A DNA stretch of 64,000 nucleotides from Streptomyces sp. CA-210063 (lineage in GTDB: Bacteria; Actinomycetota; Actinomycetes; Streptomycetales; Streptomycetaceae): NCBI RefSeq assembly GCF_024612015.1, contig NZ_CP102512.1, forward strand, positions 2,046,001-2,110,000, written 5' to 3'. This document shows positions 1-7,758 of this stretch, in pieces; position 1 is the first letter of the stretch, and each line of letters begins with the position of its first letter. A model generated the notes under the pieces. That model was not told the DNA's origin, searched no databases, and saw nothing but the letters and a program-made list of their open reading frames with translations. Made by a program: the position numbers and the translations under genes.

Positions 1-89
1 GCTCGTCCGCAGCTGACGCCGGGGCAAGGGAAGTTCAGGGCCTGGAACGCTTCACAGGGCTCGTTCGGCGCCGGCAGCGGTCCAAGGCC

Positions 90-1241
90 TCAGAGGTTCA
101 CCCACGCCCCGGTTTCGGCGGAGCGGCTCATGGCGTCCAGCGCGGTGGCGCTGTGCACGGCGTCGGCCAGGGTGGTGCCGTGCGGGGTGCCCTCGGCGAC
201 GGAGCGCAGGAAGTTGTACGCCTCGACCACCTTGAGGTCGTCGTAGCCCATGGCGTTGGCGGAGCCCGGCTGGAACGCGGCGTACGCACCGTGGCCGGGG
301 CCGACGAAGAGGGTGTGGACGGACTGGTCCTGGTAGGCGTCACCCTTGCTGACGCCCAGTTCACCCATACGGCGGAAATCCCAGAAGAGGGCGCCCTCGG
401 TGCCGTGGATCTCGAAGCCGTAGTTGTTCTGCTCGCCGACGGAGACCCGGCAGGCCTCCAGCACGCCGCGGGCGCCGGAGGCGAAGCGGAGCAGGCAGTT
501 GACGTAGTCCTCGTTCTCGACGGGGCCCAGCTCGCCGCCCGAGGCGCGGGTGTGCCCGGCGGTGGCGCCGGTGGGCCGGGCCCGCTCGGGGACGAAGATC
601 GCGGTGTCGGCGGTGAGGGAGGCGAGGTCGCCGAGCAGGAAACGGGCGAGGTCCACGCCGTGCGAGGCGAGGTCGCCGAGGACGCCGCTCCCGCCGCGCT
701 CACGCTCGTACCGCCAGGTCAGAGCGCCCTCGGGGTGGGCGGCGTAGTCGCTGAAGAGACGGATCCGGACGTGCGTGACCGTGCCGATCTCACCGGCGGC
801 GATGAGCTCGCGGGCGGCGGCGACGGCGGGCGCGTTGCGGTAGTTGAAGCCGACCGTGCCCTGGACGCCGGCCTTGGCGACGGCGTCGGCCACGGCCCGG
901 GCGTCGGCGGCGGTGAGCCCGACCGGCTTCTCGATCCAGATGTGCTTGCCCGCCTCGGCCATGGCGATGCCGATCTCCCGGTGCAGGAAGTTCGGCGCGG
1001 TGATGCTGACCGCCTGGATCCGGGGGTCGGCGGCCACCTCACGCCAGTCCCGGGCGGTCGAGGCGAACCCGAACCGCTCGGCCGCCTCCTCGGCGCGACC
1101 GGGCACCTCCTCGACGACCGTGACCAGCTCGGGCCGTACAGGCAGCTGCGGGAAGTGGTGCGGCACGCGGGCGTACGCCTGGGTGTGCACCCGTCCCATC
1201 CAGCCGAACCCCACGACCGCGACACCGAGCGCACTCACCAT
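90..1241 (-). CDS. Gfo/Idh/MocA-family NAD(P)-dependent oxidoreductase
   Basis: Probable cytoplasmic sugar or polyol dehydrogenase, 383 residues. The N-terminal Rossmann fold shows the dinucleotide motif GFGWMG at residues 11-16 and the family lysine motif EKPVG at about 104-108; the rest is the C-terminal alpha/beta substrate domain. I chose the ATG at 1241 because GGAAGGG lies just upstream and the family begins right before the glycine motif; a longer open frame exists upstream but runs through the operator region. It is divergent from a LacI regulator, with palindromes in between, so induction by its substrate is likely. The substrate cannot be read from sequence; inositol or another sugar derivative is usual for the family. 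Confidence 0.88.
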   Translation of the reverse strand: MVSALGVAVVGFGWMGRVHTQAYARVPHHFPQLPVRPELVTVVEEVPGRAEEAAERFGFASTARDWREVAADPRIQAVSITAPNFLHREIGIAMAEAGKHIWIEKPVGLTAADARAVADAVAKAGVQGTVGFNYRNAPAVAAARELIAAGEIGTVTHVRIRLFSDYAAHPEGALTWRYERERGGSGVLGDLASHGVDLARFLLGDLASLTADTAIFVPERARPTGATAGHTRASGGELGPVENEDYVNCLLRFASGARGVLEACRVSVGEQNNYGFEIHGTEGALFWDFRRMGELGVSKGDAYQDQSVHTLFVGPGHGAYAAFQPGSANAMGYDDLKVVEAYNFLRSVAEGTPHGTTLADAVHSATALDAMSRSAETGAWVNL

Positions 1242-1306
1242 GACTGCCCTTCCTCGGACCTTCACCGGAATCACCGGAATCGCCAAGAGAATCACCGGGC
1301 CATGTT

Positions 1307-1318
1307 TGGACCGGTCCA
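1307..1318. promoter_or_regulatory. Perfect palindrome TGGACCGGTCCA, candidate LacI operator
   Basis: A 12-bp perfect palindrome with the central CG step typical of LacI-family operators, in the divergent spacer between the oxidoreductase and LacI genes. A second, one-mismatch copy lies at 1402-1413. The same 12-mer recurs at 37668-37679. Confidence 0.55.
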
Positions 1319-1401
1319 GAAGCGTACGTCGCCCACTCTGCGAGGCCGTCTTCGCTGCTGTCAACCCCTTGCAGACCCCTTTGACAAGGGCACCGCGGCT
1401 G

Positions 1402-1413
1402 TGGAACGGTCCA
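1402..1413. promoter_or_regulatory. TGGAACGGTCCA, second candidate LacI operator
   Basis: A near-palindrome matching 1307-1318 at 11 of 12 positions. It ends four bases before the ATG of the LacI gene, so a bound repressor would cover the transcription or translation start and give autoregulation. TTGACA at 1381-1386 could be a -35 element, which would place the transcript start at or very near the ATG (leaderless mRNA). No good -10 hexamer or Shine-Dalgarno sequence is visible. Confidence 0.5.
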
Positions 1414-1417
1414 CGTC

Positions 1418-2422
1418 ATGAGACCTCCGACCATCCGGGATGTCGCCGAGCGGGCCGGCGTGTCGAAGTCACTGGTCTCCCTGGTGCTGCGCGGCTCCGA
1501 CCAGGTGCGCGCCGAGAAGCGGGAGGCCGTGCTGACGGCCGTGGACGAGCTGGGCTACCGGCCGAACGCCGCAGCGCGCAGCCTTAGCGAGCGCCGCACG
1601 CGCACGGTCGGCGTCCTCCTCAACGACATGCGCAACCCCTGGTTCGTCGAGCTGCTGGACGGCCTCAACTCCCGGCTGCACGACAACGGTCTGCGCATGC
1701 TCCTGGCCGACGGCCATCTCAACCGGCGGCTCGGCGAGGACCTCACCCACACCTTCACCGAACTGCGGGTCGACGGTCTGATCGCGGTCGGCACCCTGCC
1801 CCCGTCCGAGGCCCTGCGCACGGCGGCCGGGCTCATCCCGACCGTGGTCGCGGGCGCCCGCGAGCCCACCCTCCCCCATGTGGACGTCGTCGCGGGCGAC
1901 GACCAGCACGGCGCCCGCCTCGCCACCGAGCACCTCATCGGCCTCGGGCACCGGCGTATCGCGCACATCGCGGGTGAAGGCGTGGTCGGCGCGCTGCGCC
2001 GCCGCAGCTTCGAGACGGTCATGCGCGAGCACGGGCTGGCCGACACGGCGGCCGTCGAGCGTGGCGACCTGACGGAGGAGGGCGGCTACCGCGCCACGGT
2101 CCGGCTGCTCAGCCTTCCCCAGCGCCCCACCGCCATCGTGGCGTTCAACGACATGGCCTGCGTGGGCGCCCTCTCCGCCGCCGAGGAGCTGGGCCTGAAG
2201 GTGCCGCGCGACCTCTCCCTCGTGGGCTACGACAACACGTACGTCTCACGCCTGCGCCACCTCTGGCTCACCACCGTGGACAACGCCAGCCACGACGTCG
2301 GCCGCGGCGCCGCCCAGTGCCTGCTCGACCGCATCGCCGACCCGACCCGCCCCGCCAAGGTCGTCCTGACCACACCGACCCTGGAGGTCCGCGGCACGAC
2401 GGGCCCGCCGCCGGACCACTGA
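1418..2422 (+). CDS. LacI-family transcriptional regulator
   Basis: A 334-residue repressor of usual LacI/GalR length. The N-terminal helix-turn-helix (IRDVAERAGVSKSLVS, residues 6-21) is followed by the hinge and a periplasmic-binding-protein-like sensor domain (GVLLNDMRNPWF near 65-77; GLGHRRIAHIAG near 175; VGYDNTYVSR near 270). It probably binds the two palindromes in its own promoter and controls the divergent oxidoreductase. No ribosome site is visible before the ATG, which directly follows the operator. The ligand is unknown; the neighbouring sugar ABC importer suggests a carbohydrate. Confidence 0.9.
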   Translation: MRPPTIRDVAERAGVSKSLVSLVLRGSDQVRAEKREAVLTAVDELGYRPNAAARSLSERRTRTVGVLLNDMRNPWFVELLDGLNSRLHDNGLRMLLADGHLNRRLGEDLTHTFTELRVDGLIAVGTLPPSEALRTAAGLIPTVVAGAREPTLPHVDVVAGDDQHGARLATEHLIGLGHRRIAHIAGEGVVGALRRRSFETVMREHGLADTAAVERGDLTEEGGYRATVRLLSLPQRPTAIVAFNDMACVGALSAAEELGLKVPRDLSLVGYDNTYVSRLRHLWLTTVDNASHDVGRGAAQCLLDRIADPTRPAKVVLTTPTLEVRGTTGPPPDH

Positions 2423-2423
2423 G

Positions 2424-2454
2424 CCCTCAGCTGTGAACCGCCGCCGCGTGAGGG
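2424..2454. terminator. Possible bidirectional terminator hairpin
   Basis: CCCTCA at 2424-2429 pairs with TGAGGG at 2449-2454 between the convergent LacI and MarR genes. The stem is short and lacks a T tract. Confidence 0.35.
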
Positions 2455-2466
2455 GGCAGCGAGCCG

Positions 2467-2967
2467 TCAGTTCGGCGGCAACAGGCAGTGATCGTCCGGT
2501 GCGACGGTCTGCCAGATGCGCCGCCCGATGTCCCGCAACTGCCGCTGCTGCGTCTTGCTGAGCACGTCGAACACATAGCGCCGTACGGCGTCGGCGTGGC
2601 CCGGCGCGCTCTCGACGACCTTGGCGTATCCGGCGTCCGTGAGGATGGCCAGCGTGTAGCGCCCGTCGGAGGGGTCCGGCGCACGGCGCACCCATTCGCT
2701 CTTCTCCAGCCGCTTCACGAGATGGGACAGCCGGGACAGCGACGAACCGGCGTAGGCGGCCAATTCGCTCATCCGCAGGGTGCGTTCGTCGGTCTGGGAC
2801 AGCATCGCCATCACCAGGTACTCCACGTGACTGATCCCCGAATCCCGCTGCAGCTGCGCGTCGAGCGCGCTCGGGAGTCTGACCATCACCCCGGCGAGCA
2901 CGTGCCAGATCTGCATCTCCTCATCGGTCAGCCAACGCGACTGCTGCGGTGTCTCCATGACGCCCAC
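2467..2967 (-). CDS. MarR-family transcriptional regulator
   Basis: A 166-residue winged-helix dimer of normal MarR size. The recognition region reads MSELAAYAGSSLSRLSHLVKRLEK, followed by the wing (DPSDGRYTLAILTDAG) and flanking dimerisation helices. It diverges from a DoxX-type gene across a 117-bp spacer rich in TTGA/TCAA half-sites, so it most likely represses that gene and itself. An alternative start is the Met at residue 4. The inducer is unknown; MarR/DoxX pairs are often linked to redox or electrophile stress. Confidence 0.9.
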   Translation of the reverse strand: MGVMETPQQSRWLTDEEMQIWHVLAGVMVRLPSALDAQLQRDSGISHVEYLVMAMLSQTDERTLRMSELAAYAGSSLSRLSHLVKRLEKSEWVRRAPDPSDGRYTLAILTDAGYAKVVESAPGHADAVRRYVFDVLSKTQQRQLRDIGRRIWQTVAPDDHCLLPPN

Positions 2968-2980
2968 TTTACGTGCCGCC

Positions 2981-3061
2981 TCAAGTGATCAAGAACGGAA
3001 TGACTTGACGCTTCAACTCGCACAGCCCTACGTTGAACCCCCACTTCCCTTGAACATTCAA
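2981..3061. promoter_or_regulatory. Divergent MarR operator region
   Basis: Three related palindromic elements lie between the MarR and DoxX genes: TCAAGTGATCAA at 2981-2992, TTGACGCTTCAA at 3005-3016, and TTGAACATTCAA at 3050-3061. All share TTGA/TCAA arms around a 2-4 base centre. They fit cooperative binding of a MarR dimer over both promoters. Confidence 0.5.
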
Positions 3062-3084
3062 CCCACAAACGGGACGAGTCCGCC

Positions 3085-3459
3085 ATGAACATCACCCTCT
3101 GGATCATCGCGAGCCTCCTCGCGTCCGCCTTCCTCGCCGCCGGCCTGATGAAGACCACCCAGTCCAAGGAGAAGCTGGCGGCCTCGGGCATGACCTGGGC
3201 CGAGGAGTTCTCCCCGGGCATGGTCAAGACCATCGGCGCGCTGGAGGCCTTGGGCGCTGTCGGCCTGATCCTTCCGGCCGTCCTCGACATAGCCCCGGTG
3301 TTCGTCCCGCTCGCGGCGACCGGCCTCGTCGTCACGATGCTCGGCGCGGCCGCCTTCCATCTCCGCCGCAAGGAGACCAAGGAGACCGTCCCGAGTCTGG
3401 TGCTGCTGGTCCTGGCGGCCGTGGTGGCCTGGGGACGGTTCGGGCCGTACGCGTTCTGA
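3085..3459 (+). CDS. DoxX-family membrane protein
   Basis: A 124-residue integral membrane protein with four hydrophobic segments, starting MNITLWIIASLLASAFLAAG. The conserved features of small DoxX proteins are visible: a Gly-rich first helix, KTTQSKEKL in the first loop, and GALEALGAVGLILPA in the second helix. Family members are linked to thiol and redox homeostasis or quinone interaction, but no reaction is established for this subgroup. GACGAG precedes the ATG. Its placement opposite a MarR gene suggests stress induction. Confidence 0.82.
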   Translation: MNITLWIIASLLASAFLAAGLMKTTQSKEKLAASGMTWAEEFSPGMVKTIGALEALGAVGLILPAVLDIAPVFVPLAATGLVVTMLGAAAFHLRRKETKETVPSLVLLVLAAVVAWGRFGPYAF

Positions 3460-3502
3460 GACCTGGCCGGGTTCGGTCACCGTCCGCCGGCGTGCGGCGG
3501 CG

Positions 3503-3940
3503 TCACGGGGCCCCCTCGCGCGGGCGGGCCCCCGCGGCGCGCAGCAGGGCCGCCGTTTCCGTGTGGGAGCCGTGCTCCGCCCAGTCGAGGGGCGACCAGC
3601 CCGTGCCGTGGTCCTCACGGAGGTCGGGGTCGGCGCCGTGGGCGAGCAGTGCGCGGACCGTCTCGGTGTGGCCCCAGCACGCGGCCGCGCACAGCGGTGT
3701 GCCTTCCGTGCCGTGTCCGCTCTCCAGGTCGGGCGAGGCCCCGCCGGCCAGCAGACGCCGGACCGCGGCGGTGGAACCGTGGACGGACGCCGCGTACAGC
3801 GGTGTCGTGCCCTCGGCGTCCGCCGTGTCCGGGTGCAGCTTGGACCGCAGCAACTGGCCGACGACGCGATGGTCACCGCCACTCGCGGCCAGAGTCAGCC
3901 GAGCCGACAGCTTCTTCCACCGCCGTCTGTTCACCGTCAC
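3503..3940 (-). CDS. Ankyrin-repeat protein
   Basis: A 145-residue protein built almost wholly of ankyrin repeats (about 3.5 units with TPLYAASVHGSTAAVRRLLAGGASPD, GTPLCAAACWGHTETVRALLAHGADPD and GWSPLDWAEHGSHTETAALLRAAG). No signal peptide or enzyme domain is present, so it is probably a cytoplasmic protein-binding scaffold. It lies downstream of the ABC importer genes on the same strand and may be cotranscribed; no partner can be named. Confidence 0.82.
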   Translation of the reverse strand: MTVNRRRWKKLSARLTLAASGGDHRVVGQLLRSKLHPDTADAEGTTPLYAASVHGSTAAVRRLLAGGASPDLESGHGTEGTPLCAAACWGHTETVRALLAHGADPDLREDHGTGWSPLDWAEHGSHTETAALLRAAGARPREGAP

Positions 3941-3973
3941 TCGCCCCCGTCGGACACACCGGCCGTCACCCCA

Positions 3974-4585
3974 TCACACGCCGCTCCCAGGGGCGACCTC
4001 TTTTTCCCGTACGTCGACGGCGGTGAGCGCCAGAGCCAGCAGCCCCGGTACGAGGAACGCGAGCGGCAGCAGCATCCAGGCGCTCAACGCGGCCGCCGCC
4101 ACGGCCAGGACGACCAGCCCGCTGCCGCCCGGATCACGCACCGCGTCCCGGGCCGCTCCCCGCACCGCCGCGGGCCAGTCGTCGACCGACTCGGGGCGTC
4201 CGCAGGCGCGCAGGCCCACCACGGCGGCGCAGGCGCCGATGGCGGCGGCGAGAAGGGCGAAGGCGCGGCCGCCCGGGAGTCCGGCGCCGGCGAGGGCCAG
4301 GTCGGCGAGGACGAGGACCAGGCCCGTGAGGGCCACGAGCCCGGCGGCCAGGTCGCCGGGCCGCAGCCGTCGCCGTAGCGCCACGAGGAACCGTCCGGCC
4401 GTGGCCGGACGGTCCTCCCGTACGCCCCGCAGGACCGCGCAGGCCGTGGAGAGCGCCGCGGGCAGGGTGACCAGCGGGAGGCTCACCACCGCCACGGCGA
4501 TCCCCACGCTCAGCACGTCCGCGAACAGCGTCATACGGGGCCCGAAGATCTCGCCCGCTTCCTTGTTCGTGCGCAGGGCGCTCAT
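3974..4585 (-). CDS. YesL/DUF624-like membrane protein
   Basis: A 203-residue protein with about five hydrophobic segments and the opening pattern of YesL-like proteins found next to sugar ABC transporters (NKEAGEIFGPRMTLFADVLSVGIAVAVVS). It starts 13 nt after the MalG-like gene with AAGGG before the ATG, so it belongs to the same operon. Function is unknown; an accessory role in carbohydrate uptake is inferred only from context. Confidence 0.6.
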   Translation of the reverse strand: MSALRTNKEAGEIFGPRMTLFADVLSVGIAVAVVSLPLVTLPAALSTACAVLRGVREDRPATAGRFLVALRRRLRPGDLAAGLVALTGLVLVLADLALAGAGLPGGRAFALLAAAIGACAAVVGLRACGRPESVDDWPAAVRGAARDAVRDPGGSGLVVLAVAAAALSAWMLLPLAFLVPGLLALALTAVDVREKEVAPGSGV

Positions 4586-4598
4586 CCCTTGTCCCCCC

Positions 4599-5474
4599 TC
4601 ATCCCTTGATCCCGGAGTTGGCCATGCCCTCCACCAGGAATCGCTGGAAGGCGAGGAAGAACAGCACGATCGGGAGGAGGGCGATCACCGACATGGCGAA
4701 CATCGGGCCGAAGGCCGAGGTGCTCGACGCGTCGACGAAGGACCTGAGGGCCAGGGTCAGGGTGAACTTCTCGGGCGAGAAGAGGTAGATCAGCTGGGTG
4801 AAGAAATCGTTCCAGGTCCAGATGAAGGTGAAGATCGCGGTGGTGATCAGGGCGGGCCTGGTCAGCGGAAGAATCACCAGGAAGAAACTCCGGAACGGTC
4901 CACATCCGTCGATCCGTGCCGCCTCCTCCAGTTCCCTCGGCAGTCCGCGCATGAACTGCACGATGAGGAAGACGAAAAAGGCCTCCGTCGCGAGGAATTT
5001 CGGCAGGATCAGGGGCCAGTAGGTGTTCACCATGCCGAGCTGGTTGAAGATGATGTACTGCGGGATCAGCACGGCGTGATGCGGCAGCATGATCGTCGCG
5101 ATCATGAAGGCGAAGAGCGGTCCACGGAAGCGGAATCGCAGGCGGGCGAAGGCATACGCGGCCAGAGAGCAGGACAGGACGTTCCCGACGACCGCGCCGC
5201 CGGCGATCAGCAGTGAGTTGCCGAGCAGTCGGCCGACCGACACGTCGTTCACGCCGTCGAGCGCCGTCTCGTAGTTGGACCATTCCAAACGGCTGGGCAG
5301 CAGGTCGAGGCTGGCGATGACCTCGTTCGCCGGCTTCACGGAGGTCGCGAGGAGCCAGGCCAGCGGGTACAGCATGACGAGGAGCGCGGCCAGGCAGCCG
5401 ATGTGCAGGGCCACACGTCGCCACGCGATCGGCTTGCGGGCGACGGGAGTCGAGGTGGTCGTGGTGGTGGTCAT
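4599..5474 (-). CDS. Carbohydrate ABC transporter permease (MalG type)
   Basis: A 291-residue inner-membrane permease with six predicted helices and the cytoplasmic EAA loop (EAARIDGCGPFRSFFLVILPLTRP) that contacts the ATPase. The ATG at 5474 overlaps the stop of the MalF-like gene as ATGA, implying translational coupling; the longer open frame upstream is out-of-frame readthrough of the neighbour. A poly-Thr N-terminus (MTTTTTTSTPV) is unremarkable. No ATPase gene is in the cluster, as is usual in Streptomyces, where a shared MsiK ATPase serves many importers. Confidence 0.9.
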   Translation of the reverse strand: MTTTTTTSTPVARKPIAWRRVALHIGCLAALLVMLYPLAWLLATSVKPANEVIASLDLLPSRLEWSNYETALDGVNDVSVGRLLGNSLLIAGGAVVGNVLSCSLAAYAFARLRFRFRGPLFAFMIATIMLPHHAVLIPQYIIFNQLGMVNTYWPLILPKFLATEAFFVFLIVQFMRGLPRELEEAARIDGCGPFRSFFLVILPLTRPALITTAIFTFIWTWNDFFTQLIYLFSPEKFTLTLALRSFVDASSTSAFGPMFAMSVIALLPIVLFFLAFQRFLVEGMANSGIKG

Positions 5475-6412
5475 CGGTCCCCCTCGGAGGCGTAGAAGAC
5501 CCAGGAGCGGGACGTGCGGAACAGGATCGCGGTGACCGCGCCGATGGCCAGCAGCAGAACCCAGGCCATGGCGGAGGCGTAGCCCATGTGGGAGGCGACG
5601 AAGCCCCGGTCGTAGAGGTAGAGGGTGTAGAAGAGCGTGGAGTCGGCGGGGCCGCCCTTGCCGGCGCTGATCGCGAAGGCCGGGGTGAAGACCTGGAAGG
5701 CCTGGATGGTCTGGAGGACCAGGTTGAAGAAGATCACGGGCGACAGCATCGGCACCGTGATCGACGCGAACCGGCGCCAGGTGCCCGCCCCGTCCACCTC
5801 GGCCGCCTCGTACAACTCCCCCGGGATCTGCTGGAGTCCGGCGAGGAAGATGACCATCGGGGCGCCGAACTGCCACACCGTGAGCAGGGCCACCGCGAGC
5901 AGGGCCCAGCCGGGCCGGTTGACCCAGCCGCCGGTGCCGAGGAGGTTGTCGACGGTGCCGCCGTCGTTGAAGATCGCCCGCCAGACCAGGGCGATGGACA
6001 TGGAGGCGCCGAGGAGCGAGGGGGCGTAGAAGGCGGAGCGGTAGAAGCCCCGGCCGCGCCTCATGTTCTTCAGGGCCAGGGCCACCAGGAGGGCGAGGGC
6101 CAGTTGGAGCGGTACGGCGATGACGACGTACGTCAGGGTCGCCACCACCGAGCGCCAGTAGCGCGGGTCCTCGGTGAACATCTGGGTGTAGTTGCGCAGG
6201 CCCACCCAGTTGGGGGCGTTGAACAGGTCGTAGTCGGTGAAGGAGAGGTAGAGCGAGACGGCCATCGGGAGCAGGGTCAGGACGCAGGCCCCGAGCACCC
6301 AGGGGGACAGGAACACCCAGGCCGCGCCCTCGCGGCGGCGTCGCCGGGCGGGTCCGCCGGTCGGGACAACTCCCTTTTGGCGTGCGGTGGTCGGCAATTG
6401 CGTGGTGGTCAT
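5471..6412 (-). CDS. Carbohydrate ABC transporter permease (MalF type)
   Basis: A 313-residue permease with a basic cytoplasmic N-terminus, six hydrophobic helices and the EAA loop (EAAEVDGAGTWRRFASITVPMLSP). Both ends overlap neighbours by ATGA, so the binding protein, MalF and MalG homologues form one tightly coupled transcript. It pairs with the MalG-like subunit to form the translocation channel for a sugar delivered by the lipoprotein encoded just upstream. Confidence 0.9.
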   Translation of the reverse strand: MTTTQLPTTARQKGVVPTGGPARRRRREGAAWVFLSPWVLGACVLTLLPMAVSLYLSFTDYDLFNAPNWVGLRNYTQMFTEDPRYWRSVVATLTYVVIAVPLQLALALLVALALKNMRRGRGFYRSAFYAPSLLGASMSIALVWRAIFNDGGTVDNLLGTGGWVNRPGWALLAVALLTVWQFGAPMVIFLAGLQQIPGELYEAAEVDGAGTWRRFASITVPMLSPVIFFNLVLQTIQAFQVFTPAFAISAGKGGPADSTLFYTLYLYDRGFVASHMGYASAMAWVLLLAIGAVTAILFRTSRSWVFYASEGDR

Positions 6413-7695
6413 GACCTCAGCTCCGCCTTCGCCTCGGTGATGTAGTTCTCGGCGGCCTCACGGGGGGACATCCGCTCGTACGACACCTGGTCGTAGTCGC
6501 GCTGGAAGGTGGTCTGCAGTGCGCTGTCGCCCGAAGGGGGCGCCTGAGGCGGCGGGTTGAGCTTTCCTTCGACCGTGGCCTGGTAGTCGTAGATGGTCTT
6601 GTCGAAGTCCTTGAGGTCGGCCGCGATGTCCTCGCGGATCGACTCGTTGACGGGGATGCCCCGGGTCGCGCCGAGGATCTTCGCGGCCTCCCTGTCGTTG
6701 AGCATGAAGTCGATGAGCCGGGCGGATTCCTCGGGGTGACCGGAGTCGGCGGCCACGCCCATGAACATGGAGGGCTTGAAGTACTGGCCGGGTGTGCCGT
6801 CCTCGCCGGCCGGCATGGGGGCGAGGGAGATCCCGGTGGGGACGAGCGCGAGATAACCGCTGGCGGGAGCGTCCCAGTTGACGTCGGAGGCGGCCTTGCC
6901 CCGGCCGAGCGGCGTGTTCTCGACCGTGCCGTCGATCTGGGTGGTCTGCTCGGCGGACGAGACGACGCCCTCGCGGCGCAGTGTGTCGGTGAAGCTCCAC
7001 CAGCGGGTCAAGTCGTCGGCGTCGAAGCCGAGTTGCCCGTCGCCGGTGTACAGGGACTTGCCCTGGCCGCGCAGCCAGACCTCGAAGGCGTCCTCGCTCT
7101 GGCCGGGGTCGGTGCCGCCGGGCACCCCCGTCTCCTCCGCCACCTTCCGCATGGCGTCGGCCCATTCGCTCCAGGTCCAGCCCACCCGGGGCGGTTCGAC
7201 GCCGGCGGCCTGCCACTTCTCCGTGTCGTACACCATGGTCTCGGTGCCGCGACCCTGCGGTACGGCGTACTGCTTGCCGTCCACCTTGCCGGTGGCGAGG
7301 AGTCCCGGCTCGAACTCACCGGTGTCCAGGGCGGATCGCTGTTCGGCGAGGTCGAGGAGGACACCCCCGGAGGCGTACTGGTCGATCATCCGGTAGTCGA
7401 GCTGCATGACGTCGGGCGCGTCGCCGCCGGCGGCCTGGGTGGCGAGCTTCTGCTTGTAGGCCTCGTAGCCGGCGAAGGAGGTCTGGACGTCGATCCCCGG
7501 GTTCTGCTTCTCGAAGAGCTCGACGGCCGCCTGGGTTCTGGCCGCCCGGTCCGGATTGCCCCACCAGGTGTACCGCAGGACCGCCTTGCCGCCCACGCCG
7601 GTCGCCTCGTCCGTGCCCGAGCAGCCCGCGAGCGCCGCGCAGAGGGCGAGGACCACGGCCGTCGCGCAGGACTTCCTCGTCCTGTTTCCGGGCAT
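6409..7695 (-). CDS. Extracellular solute-binding lipoprotein of sugar ABC importer
   Basis: A 428-residue family-1 binding protein. It has a lipoprotein signal peptide with lipobox LAGC and lipidated Cys25, then a mature domain (ALRYTWWGNPDRAARTQ-type opening) with the two-lobed pattern of sugar receptors (AAVELFEKQNPGIDV; GGVLLDLAEQ; GVAADSGHPEESARLIDFML). First gene of the importer operon. A palindrome with an AAGCGCTT core lies about 25 bp upstream, so a LacI-type regulator probably controls it. The substrate cannot be deduced; two adjacent Gfo/Idh dehydrogenases suggest a polyol or sugar acid. Confidence 0.9.
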   Translation of the reverse strand: MPGNRTRKSCATAVVLALCAALAGCSGTDEATGVGGKAVLRYTWWGNPDRAARTQAAVELFEKQNPGIDVQTSFAGYEAYKQKLATQAAGGDAPDVMQLDYRMIDQYASGGVLLDLAEQRSALDTGEFEPGLLATGKVDGKQYAVPQGRGTETMVYDTEKWQAAGVEPPRVGWTWSEWADAMRKVAEETGVPGGTDPGQSEDAFEVWLRGQGKSLYTGDGQLGFDADDLTRWWSFTDTLRREGVVSSAEQTTQIDGTVENTPLGRGKAASDVNWDAPASGYLALVPTGISLAPMPAGEDGTPGQYFKPSMFMGVAADSGHPEESARLIDFMLNDREAAKILGATRGIPVNESIREDIAADLKDFDKTIYDYQATVEGKLNPPPQAPPSGDSALQTTFQRDYDQVSYERMSPREAAENYITEAKAELRS

Positions 7696-7717
7696 GAGTG
7701 GGTCACCTCTTTCACTA

Positions 7718-7729
7718 GAAAGCGCTTCC
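7718..7729. promoter_or_regulatory. LacI-type operator GAAAGCGCTTCC
   Basis: A palindrome with a perfect AAGCGCTT core in the spacer between the minus-strand importer operon and the plus-strand dehydrogenase. It resembles the sugar-regulator boxes of actinomycetes and differs from the palindromes near the LacI gene at 1418, so a second regulator may be involved. Confidence 0.55.
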
Positions 7730-7758
7730 CCCCTCGCATGACCCTAGGGAAGGTCCGG

